Shown: positions 44,606-54,021, counted from the first letter of the stretch. The stretch: 64,000 nt of DNA from SIG710 sp045648605 (GCA_045648605.1 JAZROG010000056.1:1-64000), one strand, 5' to 3'. Program-made: numbers and translations. Notes: generated by a model not told the origin, from the sequence alone.

Positions 44606-45479
44606 TTTTCTTGCCTCCTATAAAGTCAGCAATAAGAGATGCGCACTTTTCGGGAGTAGTGCACTCGCCATCAATCTTATATCCCTTGCGGCGAAGCTCC
44701 TGGATGAGTGCAGTACACTGAGGAACCTCAAGCCCCGCAAGCTCAAGCTTATAATGCTCACCGAAAATCTCCTCTGGAGTTCCGTCCATATATACTTTGC
44801 CGTCATTTAAAACTATAACCCTATCCGCTCTGACAGCCTCGTTCATATGATGGGTGATATTTATAACGGTTATTCCCTTTTCACGTCTGAGCATATCGAT
44901 GGTGTCCATGACCTCGCGGCGACCGATTGGATCGAGCATTGCCGTGGATTCGTCAAAGATCATGCAAAGCGGCATCATTGCGATTATTCCCGCAATGGCA
45001 ACCCTCTGCTTCTGACCGCCCGAAAGTCTGTGAGGCTCGTGCCTTGCATATTCGGTCATCCCAACGATCGAAAGAGCCTCATCAACTCTTTTTCTTATCT
45101 CATCCGAGGGGATTCCGAGATTTTCGGGGCCAAAGGCAACATCCTCCTCAACGATGGTCGCAACAAGCTGATTATCGGGATTCTGAAAGACCATTCCGAC
45201 CTTTCTTCTGATATCATAGATATCCTTTTCAGTCATATTATCGCTCGTTATATCAACTCCGTCAATATAAATCTTGCCCGAATCGGGGGTAAGGATCATA
45301 TTGAGAAGCTTGGCAAGGGTGGATTTTCCCGAGCCGTTATGTCCGAGAACAGCAACATATTCACCTTTTTTTATTTCAAGAGAAACACCGCCGAGAACCT
45401 GCATTCTCTTGCCGTCTTCCTCCTCATAAGAAGCATAAAGCTCCTCGGTTTTTATAAAAATCTCATTCATTTCATCCAT
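44598..45479 (-). CDS. ecfA1: Energy-coupling factor ATP-binding protein EcfA1
   Basis: A 293-residue ATPase with Walker A GHNGSGKS, signature LSGGQKQRVAIAG and Walker B IFDESTAMLDP, in which the usual Pro after DE is Ser. It partners EcfA2 and EcfT. The ATG overlaps the end of the methyltransferase gene; the next Met (residue 4) is an alternative start. Substrate depends on S components located elsewhere. Confidence 0.93.
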   Translation of the reverse strand: MDEMNEIFIKTEELYASYEEEDGKRMQVLGGVSLEIKKGEYVAVLGHNGSGKSTLAKLLNMILTPDSGKIYIDGVDITSDNMTEKDIYDIRRKVGMVFQNPDNQLVATIVEEDVAFGPENLGIPSDEIRKRVDEALSIVGMTEYARHEPHRLSGGQKQRVAIAGIIAMMPLCMIFDESTAMLDPIGRREVMDTIDMLRREKGITVINITHHMNEAVRADRVIVLNDGKVYMDGTPEEIFGEHYKLELAGLEVPQCTALIQELRRKGYKIDGECTTPEKCASLIADFIGGKKNG

Positions 45480-46357
45480 TATTTTTCATCTGCTCCGTAA
45501 GATTGCCAGCGAGCGCTTGCACCGCAGGGTAAAAATCCTCCCGTTTGTGTAACATGAAGGCCAAGCTCACCAACCTCTGTTCTGCCTCCGAAGCGCTCTG
45601 CAACACGCATATCTATTATGTATTTCATAGTCAAGGGTGAAAGTCCTGTGGTATATGAATTTATCAGGAAAAACAACGGCTTATCGGAAAGCACCTCTGA
45701 AACAAGAGAAACAAATTCATCAACACTGTCCTCTATCTTCCAAACCTCTCCTCCGGGGCCTCTTCCATATGACGGAGGGTCCATTATGATACCGTCATAC
45801 TTATTTCCTCGTCTTATTTCGCGCTCAACGAACTTTTTGCAATCGTCAACGATATATCTGATGGGCGCATCCTCAAGACCCGAAAGCTTAGCATTTTCTT
45901 TAGCCTGTGCCACCATTCCCTTTGCCGCATCAACATGGCAAACGGATGCTCCTGCCTTTGCAGCCGCAACCGTTGCACCGCCTGTATAAGCAAAAAGATT
46001 AAGCACCTTTATAGGTCTGCCGGCGTTCTTTATGAGAGAGGAAAACCAATCCCAATTTGCCGCCTGCTCGGGGAAAAGTCCCGTATGCTTAAAGCCCATG
46101 GGACGAAGAACAAAGCCAAGCTCGCCGTATTTTATATTCCACTGCTCGCTCATTGTGTTCTTTATCCAGCCACCGCCGCCGCTATTTGACCTGCGGTAAA
46201 TTCCATCTGCCTTTTTCCATGCAGGATGCTTTTTTACACCCTTCCAAATTATCTGTGGGTCGGGTCTTATCAGTATATATTTTCCCCATCTTTCAAGTCT
46301 CTCACCATCCGAGGTGTCGAGAAGCTCATAATCCTTCCAATTTTCGGAAAACCACAT
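45479..46357 (-). CDS. Class I SAM-dependent rRNA methyltransferase (RlmI/RlmK-like C-terminal domain)
   Basis: A 292-residue methyltransferase. The SAM-binding motif VLNLFAYTGGATVAAAKAGA appears at about 148-167, and DPPSYGRGPGG (about 227-237) is the catalytic NPPF-type loop. The N-terminal region (about 1-110) is an RNA-binding-like part. Relatives methylate cytosine C5 or guanine in 23S rRNA; the target cannot be read. It sits between ruvC and ecfA1 with tight spacing. Confidence 0.85.
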   Translation of the reverse strand: MWFSENWKDYELLDTSDGERLERWGKYILIRPDPQIIWKGVKKHPAWKKADGIYRRSNSGGGGWIKNTMSEQWNIKYGELGFVLRPMGFKHTGLFPEQAANWDWFSSLIKNAGRPIKVLNLFAYTGGATVAAAKAGASVCHVDAAKGMVAQAKENAKLSGLEDAPIRYIVDDCKKFVEREIRRGNKYDGIIMDPPSYGRGPGGEVWKIEDSVDEFVSLVSEVLSDKPLFFLINSYTTGLSPLTMKYIIDMRVAERFGGRTEVGELGLHVTQTGGFLPCGASARWQSYGADEK

Positions 46358-46372
46358 ATATGCATCTGCTCC

Positions 46373-46870
46373 TTATTTGTTATAATATTCCGCAAGCCTT
46401 GAAGCACCGCTGTGACCATGGCAAATGGCAATGGCAAGCGCATCTGCCGTGTCATCGGGCTTTGGCGGCTCGGCAAGTCCCAAAAGCATCGTGACCATGG
46501 TTATGACCTGCTTTTTTTCTGCTCTTCCATAGCCGACAACTGCTTGCTTTACCTGCAGGGGTGTATATTCAAAGATTCCCATATGCGCTTGCTCGCATAT
46601 GAGAAGTATCACCCCTCTCGCTTCACTTACCCTTATGCCCGTTGTGGTATTGGTATTGAAGAAAAGCTCCTCAATTGCCACCTGCTCGGGGCGGTATTTC
46701 TTGATTATCACAGCAAGGTCATCATATATCTTTTTGAGACGCTGCTGTGTGTTCATTTCCTTTGGAGTTGTAATTGCGCCGTAACCGAGGGTCTTGAATC
46801 TTGCGTTTTTATATTCAACCACTCCCCAGCCCACTATCGCAAGCCCGGGGTCGATTCCCAAAATTACCAT
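46373..46870 (-). CDS. ruvC: Holliday junction endodeoxyribonuclease RuvC
   Basis: A 165-residue resolvase. ILGIDPGLAIVGWGVV holds the first catalytic Asp; VAIEELFFNTNTTTGIRVSEARG holds the second acidic residue; the C-terminal DDTADALAIAICHGH holds the last two. The ATG at 46870 has GGAGG upstream. It is separated from ruvAB (50255-51989) and on the opposite strand, and is the first gene of the operon reaching to the pseudo-ATPase. Confidence 0.96.
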   Translation of the reverse strand: MVILGIDPGLAIVGWGVVEYKNARFKTLGYGAITTPKEMNTQQRLKKIYDDLAVIIKKYRPEQVAIEELFFNTNTTTGIRVSEARGVILLICEQAHMGIFEYTPLQVKQAVVGYGRAEKKQVITMVTMLLGLAEPPKPDDTADALAIAICHGHSGASRLAEYYNK

Positions 46871-46901
46871 TTTACACCTCCAAAACAATTTGCCAATCTA
46901 T

Positions 46902-46930
46902 ATTATACCACAATTGTTATTCAAAGTCAA
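46902..46930 (-). promoter_or_regulatory. Promoter of the ruvC-ecf-clp-pseudo-ATPase operon
   Basis: Minus strand TTGACT and TATAAT with a 17-nt spacer. It is divergent from the promoter at 46992-47020. Confidence 0.76.
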
Positions 46931-46991
46931 TTGTTTCAAAAATTTATTATATTAAATTTATATTAATATTTCAAAAAATCTTTTTTTGCGG

Positions 46992-47020
46992 TTTACAAAT
47001 TGTGCATTTTATGTTATAAT
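46992..47020 (+). promoter_or_regulatory. Promoter of DUF951-yfhO-ruvAB
   Basis: TTTACA and TATAAT with a 17-nt spacer, preceded by TGT at the -10. The gap between the divergent promoters is only about 60 nt, so they may interact. Confidence 0.75.
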
Positions 47021-47050
47021 GAGTATATATTGTCATTTTCGGAGGACGAA

Positions 47051-47260
47051 ATGAAGCCAAATATTATGAAATTTTCAGTTGACGATACGGTGGAGCTGAA
47101 GAAAAATCACCCGTGCGGCGGAAAGCTTTTTAAAATTCTGCGCGTAGGCAGTGATATCCGCATCGTTTGCGAGGGCTGCGGCAGAGACATGGTGCTTGAT
47201 CGCTTAAAGCTCGAAAAATCTGTAAAAAAGCTCATAAAAGGAGAAGAAGATAATGGATAA
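47051..47260 (+). CDS. DUF951 domain protein
   Basis: A 69-residue protein with VELKKNHPCGG and CEGCGRDMVLDR, the Cys-containing DUF951 signature (CGG, then CxxC). The family is common in Firmicutes and often adjoins ychF or ruv genes; the function is unknown. The ATG at 47051 follows GGAGGA. Its end overlaps the yfhO start by 8 nt, so the two are translationally coupled. Confidence 0.9.
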   Translation: MKPNIMKFSVDDTVELKKNHPCGGKLFKILRVGSDIRIVCEGCGRDMVLDRLKLEKSVKKLIKGEEDNG

Positions 47261-50243
47261 CGAAATCAAACAGCTTGAGGACGTGGGCGATGAAATAACC
47301 GTCTCTTTTGAAGAGATCTCAAGCGAAGAAGTCTCATGCGAAGAGACCGAAGAAAATTCAGAAGCGGCAACAGAGGTAAAGGAAAAGAAATCTGCGCCTT
47401 CTCGGCTCATGAAAATCCTTAAAAGCCCTTATTTATACCTTTCGCTTTGTTTTATACTTCCCGTGGTCATTATGTATCTTATCTATCTTTCGAGAGAGAT
47501 ACATCCCTTTGGTGACGGCTCTGTTCTGGTTCTTGACCTTAACGGTCAGTATGTCTATTTCTTTGAAGCACTGCGCAATTTTGTAAGAGGCGATGCAAGT
47601 CTGCTCTATTCCTTCTCCCGCGCTCTCGGCGGCGAATTTATGGGAATCTATGCATACTATATTGCAAGCCCTCTTTCATATCTTGTCTGTCTTTTCCCAA
47701 AGGAAAGAATGCTTGAAGCACTCCTTGTCCTTTTCCTTCTGAAAACAGGCGGATGCGGACTTACATTTGGCTATTATCTGCACAAAACAAGCGAAAAGCT
47801 GAATAGAATCTCCATAATTTGCTTCTCTATGCTCTATGCCCTTTCCGCTTATTGCATAGTTCAGCAGCATAACACCATGTGGATCGACTGCGTTATGTGG
47901 CTTCCTCTCGTTGCGCTCGGTCTTGAAGAGCTGATAAAGAACAAAAAATACAAGATGTTCACCATATTCCTCGCACTCTCGATATTCAGCAATTTCTATA
48001 TCGGATATATGGTTTGCATTTTTGTTGCAGTATATTTCTTCTACTACTATTTTGCCGCAAAAAACAACAATCCCTTGAAGGAAAAGGCACATTTTATCGC
48101 TTCCCTTTCAAGAACAGTGCTTTATTCCGCCCTTGCCTGCGGAATGGCGATGATAATAATTCTCACCGCTTACTATTCTCTTCAGTTTGGAAAAAGCGAC
48201 TTTTCAAACCCCGATTTCACACCCTCGGTTAAGCTTGATTTCTTTGACCTTCTCACCAAATTCTTCCCCGGCTCATATGACACGGTGCGCCCGGAGGGAT
48301 GGCCCTTCCTCTATTGCGGAGTTATCACACTTTTCCTTGTCCCCGTTTTCTTTGTTTCAAAGAAATTCTCAGCAAAAGAAAAGATTCTTGCGGGATGCCT
48401 TATCCTCTTCTTCGTTCTCAGCTTCTGCATGAGCACAACAGACCTTGTATGGCACGGATTCCAGCGCCCCAACTGGCTCAATTACAGATACAGCTTTATG
48501 CTCATCTTTTTCCTGCTCGTGCTTGCTCACAAGGGATTTGACGCCATTGGCAGCGTTACATCAAAATTCTTTGTCGGCATTGCCGCCGCCCTTTCATTCT
48601 TCCTCATTCTCGTTCAGAAAATGGAGCTTGAAAACATGAAGGATTTTGAGGGCATCTGGCTTTCGCTCTTCTTTGTGGGACTCACTCTTGTTCTTCTATG
48701 TCTCATGAAAAAGGAAAATCTCAAAGAAAACATTTCCCTTATCATGATAATCTTCATTTGCCTTGAAACCTTCTGCAACGGTCTTTCAAACTGCCTCGAT
48801 CTTCATGACGATGTTTACTATTCAAAATACAGCTCATATAACAATTTTGTATCGGGACTTCAGCCGATAGTCGATGAGATCAAAGAGAATGACACCTCGT
48901 TCTACCGCTTTGAAAAGACAAAGCACAGAAAAACCAACGACAATATGGCACTCGGCATAAGAGGTCTTTCAAATTCAACCTCAACTCTCAACAAGGAAAC
49001 CATAAGATTTCTTAACAGAATGGGATATGCTTCAAAATCCCACTGGTCAAAGTACCTTGGCGGAAATCCCGTAAATGACTCACTTCTCGGTATTAAATAT
49101 ATCATCTCACAGGACGGTTGGGATAGATATTACGAGGAATTTTACAAGGAGGAGGAGGGATACACTGCTTATCTCAATCCCTATGCCCTTTCCATTGCCT
49201 ACGGAGTTGATGAAAAAACGCTTTCCGTTGATATGGAAAAGGAAAAAACACCGCCTCTTCAGCTCAATGCACTCCTCAGCGCAATGATAGGCGAGGATGT
49301 TACGGTCTTTGTTCCCGTTGAGCACAGTGATTACAACCTTTACAACATGGAAGAAACATATGTTTCGGGACATTACAAATATTCTCCCCAGAATACAGCA
49401 ACCGATGCTATAATCAACTACTATTTTGATGTTCCGAAATCGGATGTTGAATATTATTTCTATCTCCCAAGCGACTACCCACGCGAGGTAAAGCTCAAGG
49501 TTGACGGAATACCCATGGACACATTCTACGGCAATGAAACATCGAGAATAGTTACCGTCGGAACCAACTTCACAGAGGGTGATTCCATGAGAATAGGTCT
49601 TACCGTTGCTCAAAATGAGATCTATGTTCTCACAGACGTACCGATGCTTTACTATCTGGATATGGAGGCCTTTAAATACGCTATCGGCAAGCTTGCAGAA
49701 ACTCAATACGATATCAAGGAGCACACCGAAAGCCACTTTATCGGAACGATAACCACATCCAAAGCCGCACAGACCATTCTCACAACAATCCCCTATGACG
49801 AGGGCTGGAATATCTATCTTGACGGTGAAAGGATCGAATATACAAAGACACTTAATGCTCTTATAACTTTCAATATTGAGAATGAAGGCGAGCATACACT
49901 TGAAATGCGCTATATGCCAAAGGCATTTGTACTTGGCGCAGCATGCAGTGTTGCCTGCACTGCCATTTTCATACTGCTTTGTCTCATCGACCTTATAAGA
50001 AGAAAGATGAAAAAATCAAAAGCACTTGCCGCGAAGCCTATCACATCGGAGGAAGAAGCAGAGCTTATTCCCGATTGTGAGGTCATAGAAATACCCGAAA
50101 CTCCCGAAAAAGAAAAGGAGGAGCAAGCGGAAAAGCAAACAGCGGAAGAAACAGAAGAAACAAAAAAAGAACAAAAAGAAGCACCCAAGACAGAGCAAAA
50201 AAAGAAGAAGAATAATAATAAAAACAAAAAGAAAAAGAAATAG
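47253..50243 (+). CDS. YfhO-family membrane protein with acidic and lysine-rich tails
   Basis: A 996-residue polytopic protein. An acidic N-terminus (about 1-45, Glu rich) precedes at least a dozen membrane helices (about 55-510), an extracellular beta-rich region (about 515-895, including YDEGWNIYLDG), a last helix (about 890-912) and a low-complexity cytoplasmic tail of alternating Glu/Lys that ends in a run of Lys and Asn. YfhO proteins take part in envelope glycosylation such as lipoteichoic acid modification. The tails are additions I have not seen in the core family. It is upstream of ruvA. Confidence 0.87.
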   Translation: MDNEIKQLEDVGDEITVSFEEISSEEVSCEETEENSEAATEVKEKKSAPSRLMKILKSPYLYLSLCFILPVVIMYLIYLSREIHPFGDGSVLVLDLNGQYVYFFEALRNFVRGDASLLYSFSRALGGEFMGIYAYYIASPLSYLVCLFPKERMLEALLVLFLLKTGGCGLTFGYYLHKTSEKLNRISIICFSMLYALSAYCIVQQHNTMWIDCVMWLPLVALGLEELIKNKKYKMFTIFLALSIFSNFYIGYMVCIFVAVYFFYYYFAAKNNNPLKEKAHFIASLSRTVLYSALACGMAMIIILTAYYSLQFGKSDFSNPDFTPSVKLDFFDLLTKFFPGSYDTVRPEGWPFLYCGVITLFLVPVFFVSKKFSAKEKILAGCLILFFVLSFCMSTTDLVWHGFQRPNWLNYRYSFMLIFFLLVLAHKGFDAIGSVTSKFFVGIAAALSFFLILVQKMELENMKDFEGIWLSLFFVGLTLVLLCLMKKENLKENISLIMIIFICLETFCNGLSNCLDLHDDVYYSKYSSYNNFVSGLQPIVDEIKENDTSFYRFEKTKHRKTNDNMALGIRGLSNSTSTLNKETIRFLNRMGYASKSHWSKYLGGNPVNDSLLGIKYIISQDGWDRYYEEFYKEEEGYTAYLNPYALSIAYGVDEKTLSVDMEKEKTPPLQLNALLSAMIGEDVTVFVPVEHSDYNLYNMEETYVSGHYKYSPQNTATDAIINYYFDVPKSDVEYYFYLPSDYPREVKLKVDGIPMDTFYGNETSRIVTVGTNFTEGDSMRIGLTVAQNEIYVLTDVPMLYYLDMEAFKYAIGKLAETQYDIKEHTESHFIGTITTSKAAQTILTTIPYDEGWNIYLDGERIEYTKTLNALITFNIENEGEHTLEMRYMPKAFVLGAACSVACTAIFILLCLIDLIRRKMKKSKALAAKPITSEEEAELIPDCEVIEIPETPEKEKEEQAEKQTAEETEETKKEQKEAPKTEQKKKKNNNKNKKKKK

Positions 50244-50254
50244 AGGAAAAATAA

Positions 50255-50887
50255 ATGTATTATTATATCAGCGGAAAGCTGACTATTCTTGAAAGCAATG
50301 TTGCTGTTATCGATGCGGGCGGTGTTGGATACAAGCTGACTGTCAGCGGAACGACCCACGATTCACTCCCCACCCCAAAATCCAACGCAGATGAAGCACC
50401 AACCGTCAGACTTTATACCTATCTTGCGGTGCGCGAGGATGATATGGAGCTTTTTGGCTTCTATTCAAACGAGGAGCTTTCCGCATTCAAGCTGCTGATA
50501 TCGGTTTCCGGTGTCGGCCCCAAAGCGGCAATGGCGATTCTCACATTGCTTACCCCCGAAAAATTCGCCCTCGCGGTCTGCTCCGAGGATACAAAAACAC
50601 TCTCAAAAGCAAGCGGTGTAGGAGCAAAGACCGCCGCAAGAGTTGTTCTTGAGCTTAAGGACAAGCTCTCAAAGGAAAATGCAAGCGCTGTTTCGGGCGG
50701 TGGCTCCCAGAGTCACATTTCCATATCAACCGAAGCACCGAAGAACCGTCTTTCCGAGGCACAGGATGCTCTTGTTGTACTTGGCTATTCAAGAAGCGAG
50801 GCAGTTTCTGTTCTTAAAACCATCGACACTGCGGGCCTTGAGCTTGAGGATATAATCAGACTTGCACTCAAAAAACTGATGAAATAA
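50255..50887 (+). CDS. ruvA: Holliday junction DNA helicase RuvA
   Basis: A 210-residue RuvA: N-terminal OB fold (about 1-65, MYYYISGKL), two HhH motifs in the centre (SVSGVGPKAAMAIL and KASGVGAKTAARVVLEL) and a C-terminal domain (about 160-210, ALVVLGYSRSEA) that contacts RuvB. It binds Holliday junctions. Directly upstream of ruvB. Confidence 0.97.
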   Translation: MYYYISGKLTILESNVAVIDAGGVGYKLTVSGTTHDSLPTPKSNADEAPTVRLYTYLAVREDDMELFGFYSNEELSAFKLLISVSGVGPKAAMAILTLLTPEKFALAVCSEDTKTLSKASGVGAKTAARVVLELKDKLSKENASAVSGGGSQSHISISTEAPKNRLSEAQDALVVLGYSRSEAVSVLKTIDTAGLELEDIIRLALKKLMK

Positions 50888-50906
50888 GAAATAAAAGGAG
50901 ACTTTT

Positions 50907-51989
50907 ATGTTCGATTCCGATAACGAATTTGATTTTGAAAACCGCCTTATGGCAACCTCTGCCTCCCCCGAGGACGGAGAAAACGCGCCCGACAGCGAAA
51001 ATTCTCTGCGTCCAAAGGAGCTTGGCGATTATATCGGTCAGGAAAAGGCAAAGGAAAATCTTAAAATATATATCGAAGCTGCAAAGGTGCGCGGAGATTC
51101 ACTTGACCATGTTCTTCTCTATGGCCCTCCCGGTCTCGGTAAAACCACCCTTTCGGGAATTATAGCAAACGAAATGGGGGTAAATATGCGCGTTACAAGC
51201 GGCCCTGCCATCGAAAAGCAGGGGGACCTTGCCGCGCTCCTCACCAATCTGAATGAGGGTGATGTTCTCTTTATCGACGAGATCCACCGACTTTCAAGAA
51301 ACGTTGAGGAGATCCTTTACCCCGCAATGGAGGATTTTGCCCTTGATATCATCATCGGAAAGGGCCCTGCCGCCAGAAGCATTCGCATTGACCTTCCCAA
51401 ATTCACGCTTATTGGCGCAACAACAAGAGCAGGTCAGCTTTCAACCCCTCTCCGCGACCGTTTCGGTGTTGTGCTTAAGCTTGAGCTTTATACCCCCGAA
51501 GAGCTTGCGCTCATTGTAAAGAGAAGCGCATCTATTCTTGAAATGGAGATAACCGATGACGGTGCTTATGAGATAGCCTCCCGCTCAAGAGGTACTCCCC
51601 GTATTGCAAACAGACTTCTTAAAAGAGTACGCGACTTTGCGCAGGTAAAGGGCAGCGGAAAAATAGACTCAAAAATTTCAAATTACGCCCTCGGAAAGCT
51701 TGAAATCGACGAGCTTGGACTTGACAATACCGACAGAAAGATGCTTGAAACCATTATTAAATTCTATGACGGCGGTCCTGTGGGTCTTGAAACGCTTGCT
51801 GCAACGGTGGGTGAGGAGGCAATAACTCTTGAAGATGTTTACGAGCCTTATCTTATGCAGATAGGCTATCTCAGCCGCACACCCCGCGGAAGAGTTGTTA
51901 CACGAATGGCATATGAGCATCTTGGTATTCCCTTTCCCATCTCAAAGCAGCAAAACGCTCCGGCCGATCAGACAACATTTAATTTTTAA
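50907..51989 (+). CDS. ruvB: Holliday junction DNA helicase RuvB
   Basis: A 360-residue AAA+ motor that drives branch migration. It shows SLRPKELGDYIGQ, Walker A GPPGLGKTTLS, Walker B FIDEIHRLSR, sensor TRAGQLSTPLRDRFG and the winged-helix C-terminus with PRGRVVTRMAYEH. It starts 19 nt after ruvA. The N-terminal 30 residues are acidic and slightly longer than usual. Confidence 0.97.
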   Translation: MFDSDNEFDFENRLMATSASPEDGENAPDSENSLRPKELGDYIGQEKAKENLKIYIEAAKVRGDSLDHVLLYGPPGLGKTTLSGIIANEMGVNMRVTSGPAIEKQGDLAALLTNLNEGDVLFIDEIHRLSRNVEEILYPAMEDFALDIIIGKGPAARSIRIDLPKFTLIGATTRAGQLSTPLRDRFGVVLKLELYTPEELALIVKRSASILEMEITDDGAYEIASRSRGTPRIANRLLKRVRDFAQVKGSGKIDSKISNYALGKLEIDELGLDNTDRKMLETIIKFYDGGPVGLETLAATVGEEAITLEDVYEPYLMQIGYLSRTPRGRVVTRMAYEHLGIPFPISKQQNAPADQTTFNF

Positions 51990-52000
51990 CGGGGAATTTT

Positions 52001-52966
52001 ATGGAAAAGCTTAATATAGTTATTCTCGATGCCGCTTCCATCGGAGATGACCTTGACTATGGCATTTTTGAGCCATTCGGAAAGGTCACAATATATGATA
52101 ACACCACAGAAGAGCAATTTGAAGAAAGAGCAGGAAATGCTCATATAATTCTGCAGAACAAATACAAGCTTTTTGAAAAAAGTCTTGTAAAAGCAAAAAA
52201 TTTAAGACTTGTTTGCGAGGCGGCAACCGGATTTGACAATATCGACACAAAATATTGCCGCGAGCACGGAATTGCGGTTGCAAATGTTCCCGGATATTCA
52301 ACAGAATGTGTTGCACAGCTTACGGTTGCAATGGCTCTGCAGATAATAATGCACCTTCCCGAATATACCTCTTATGTTTCAAGCGGCGCTTATACCGCTT
52401 CGGGCATTGCAAACCGTCTTACACCGCAGTTTCATGAGCTTTGCGGCAAGACCTGGGGCATAGTCGGTCTTGGAAACATAGGCAAAAAGGTGGCAAAGAT
52501 AGCTGATGCCTTCGGATGCAAGGTTATCGCATGCAAAAGAACTCCCACAAAGGATTTCGAATGTGTTGATATCGATTCTCTCTGCGAAAGATCGGATATA
52601 ATTTCGGTACATACTCCGCTGAATGACAGCACTCGCTCACTTATTGGTGAGAGGCAGATCTCACTTATGAAAAAGGATGCGATTCTCATAAATGTTGCAA
52701 GAGGCGCGGTTCTTGACGAGGCTGCGGTTACAAAGGCGGTTCTCGAAGGGAAAATCGGCGGCTTCGGATGCGATGTTTATTCCGCAGAGCCTTTCCCTGC
52801 TTCCCACCCCTATAATGAAATCCTTGATCTTCCAAATGTTTGTATGACCCCTCATATTGCTTGGGGCGGATATGAAACAAGAATGAGACTTCTTTCCGAA
52901 ATGGCAGAAAATATATCCGCTTTCCTTGCGGGAAACATCAGAAACAGAGTTGAAATCATAAGCTGA
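52001..52966 (+). CDS. D-isomer-specific 2-hydroxyacid dehydrogenase
   Basis: A 321-residue NAD-dependent dehydrogenase. It has GLGNIGKKVAKIADAFG for cofactor binding, INVARGAVLDE with the catalytic Arg, a Glu in YSAEPFP and MTPHIAWGGYE with the catalytic His. Relatives reduce 2-oxoacids such as glyoxylate, hydroxypyruvate or D-lactate precursors; the substrate is not readable. It lies 11 nt after ruvB and ends the operon at a terminator. Confidence 0.92.
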   Translation: MEKLNIVILDAASIGDDLDYGIFEPFGKVTIYDNTTEEQFEERAGNAHIILQNKYKLFEKSLVKAKNLRLVCEAATGFDNIDTKYCREHGIAVANVPGYSTECVAQLTVAMALQIIMHLPEYTSYVSSGAYTASGIANRLTPQFHELCGKTWGIVGLGNIGKKVAKIADAFGCKVIACKRTPTKDFECVDIDSLCERSDIISVHTPLNDSTRSLIGERQISLMKKDAILINVARGAVLDEAAVTKAVLEGKIGGFGCDVYSAEPFPASHPYNEILDLPNVCMTPHIAWGGYETRMRLLSEMAENISAFLAGNIRNRVEIIS

Positions 52967-52967
52967 C

Positions 52968-53000
52968 ATAATAAGAGCTGTTTTTTGCAGCTCTTATTAT
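52968..53000 (+). terminator. Intrinsic terminator after the hydroxyacid dehydrogenase
   Basis: A 13-bp stem (core AATAAGAGCTG / CAGCTCTTATT) with a T-rich loop and a following T run. Confidence 0.86.
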
Positions 53001-53010
53001 TTTTTGAAAA

Positions 53011-53066
53011 CTTGTTGACAAATCAACAAGTTTCTGATATAATAATCTTGTTGATAAATCAACAAG
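53011..53066 (+). promoter_or_regulatory. degV promoter with paired 20-bp operators
   Basis: TTGACA (53015-53020) and TATAAT (53038-53043) with a 17-nt spacer. Two copies of the inverted repeat CTTGTTGA-N4-TCAACAAG lie at 53011-53030, covering the -35, and 53047-53066, just after the -10; they differ by one base. The 36-bp centre-to-centre distance is about 3.4 helical turns. Such an arrangement fits repression by a dimeric regulator of MarR or similar type, not encoded in this window. Confidence 0.8.
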
Positions 53067-53088
53067 TCTATTATAAAGGAGTATTAGC

Positions 53089-53928
53089 ATGAAAACAAGA
53101 ATTATTGTAGATTCTACCGCTGACCTTTTACCCGAATACAAAAGCCGCGTACATATTGTACCGCTGACACTTCGTTTCGGAGATGAAGAATTTATTGACG
53201 GTGTTACTATCGATCACAAAACCTTTTATGAAAAGCTGATTGAAAGTGATATTTTACCTACCACAAGCCAAGCCACTCCCGAAGACTTCGCAAAAGAATT
53301 CGAAAAAGCAAAAAAAGATAACGAAGAAACCTTGGTTATTACCTTGGGATCAAATTTCTCGGGTACATATCAAAGCGCAAAAATTGCAGCGACCGATTAT
53401 GAGAACGTCTATATAGTTGACAGCACCAGCGCAGCAATGGGAAGCGGTATTCTCGTCGAGCTTGCTGTCAAGCTGCTTGACGAAGGCAAAAGCGCAGAAG
53501 AGATTGCCATTATCCTTGAAAAAGAAAAAGAGAAAATCGTTGTTGTGGCTTTGGTGGACACCCTTGAATATCTGAAAAAGGGCGGAAGGATTTCAAAAAC
53601 AGTGGCTTTTGCAGGAAGTGTTCTGAATATCAAGCCCGTGCTTTCCGTAACTTGCGGCGAAATCAAGATGCTCGGAAAAGCCCGCGGCTCCAAAATGGGT
53701 AATAATTTGCTTGTGCAGGAAATCGAAAAGGCAGGGGGTATTGATTTCGGTATGCCTATTTTGCTTGGATACAGCGGCATCTCCGATGCTCTGCTACTCA
53801 AGTACATCGAGGACAGCCGACACATCTGGGAAGGAAACCTTGATCAGGTCAGATACACCACTGTCGGAAGTGTTATAGGAACTCATGCAGGTCCGGGCGC
53901 TGTCGTTGTGGCATTTTTTAAAAAATAA
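53089..53928 (+). CDS. DegV/FakB-family fatty-acid-binding protein
   Basis: A 279-residue DegV protein. It opens with RIIVDSTADLLPE, has TTSQATPEDF and the SNFSGTYQSA loop in the N-terminal domain, and LVDTLEYLKKGGRIS in the C-terminal domain. DegV/FakB proteins carry fatty acids to kinase FakA, which phosphorylates them for membrane lipid synthesis. The gene is alone, with two strong operators at its promoter, so it is likely controlled by lipid availability; that link is inference. Confidence 0.92.
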   Translation: MKTRIIVDSTADLLPEYKSRVHIVPLTLRFGDEEFIDGVTIDHKTFYEKLIESDILPTTSQATPEDFAKEFEKAKKDNEETLVITLGSNFSGTYQSAKIAATDYENVYIVDSTSAAMGSGILVELAVKLLDEGKSAEEIAIILEKEKEKIVVVALVDTLEYLKKGGRISKTVAFAGSVLNIKPVLSVTCGEIKMLGKARGSKMGNNLLVQEIEKAGGIDFGMPILLGYSGISDALLLKYIEDSRHIWEGNLDQVRYTTVGSVIGTHAGPGAVVVAFFKK

Positions 53929-53992
53929 TTCGAAAGATAGATCAATAATATCCGAAATAAAATAATTTCTTTCTCTAAATATGCAAAAAAAG

Positions 53993-54021
53993 TTGACTTA
54001 ATAACAGGTTTGTGTTATAAT
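53993..54021 (+). promoter_or_regulatory. Promoter of the DUF1858 gene
   Basis: TTGACT and TATAAT with a 17-nt spacer. The -10 abuts the palindrome at 54022. Confidence 0.76.

Noticed and set aside
46373..51989. ruvC split from ruvAB as evidence of rearrangement
   Set aside because: RuvC and ruvAB are separated and on opposite strands, but the region between them holds a normal divergent promoter pair and intact genes. This may be the usual arrangement in the lineage.
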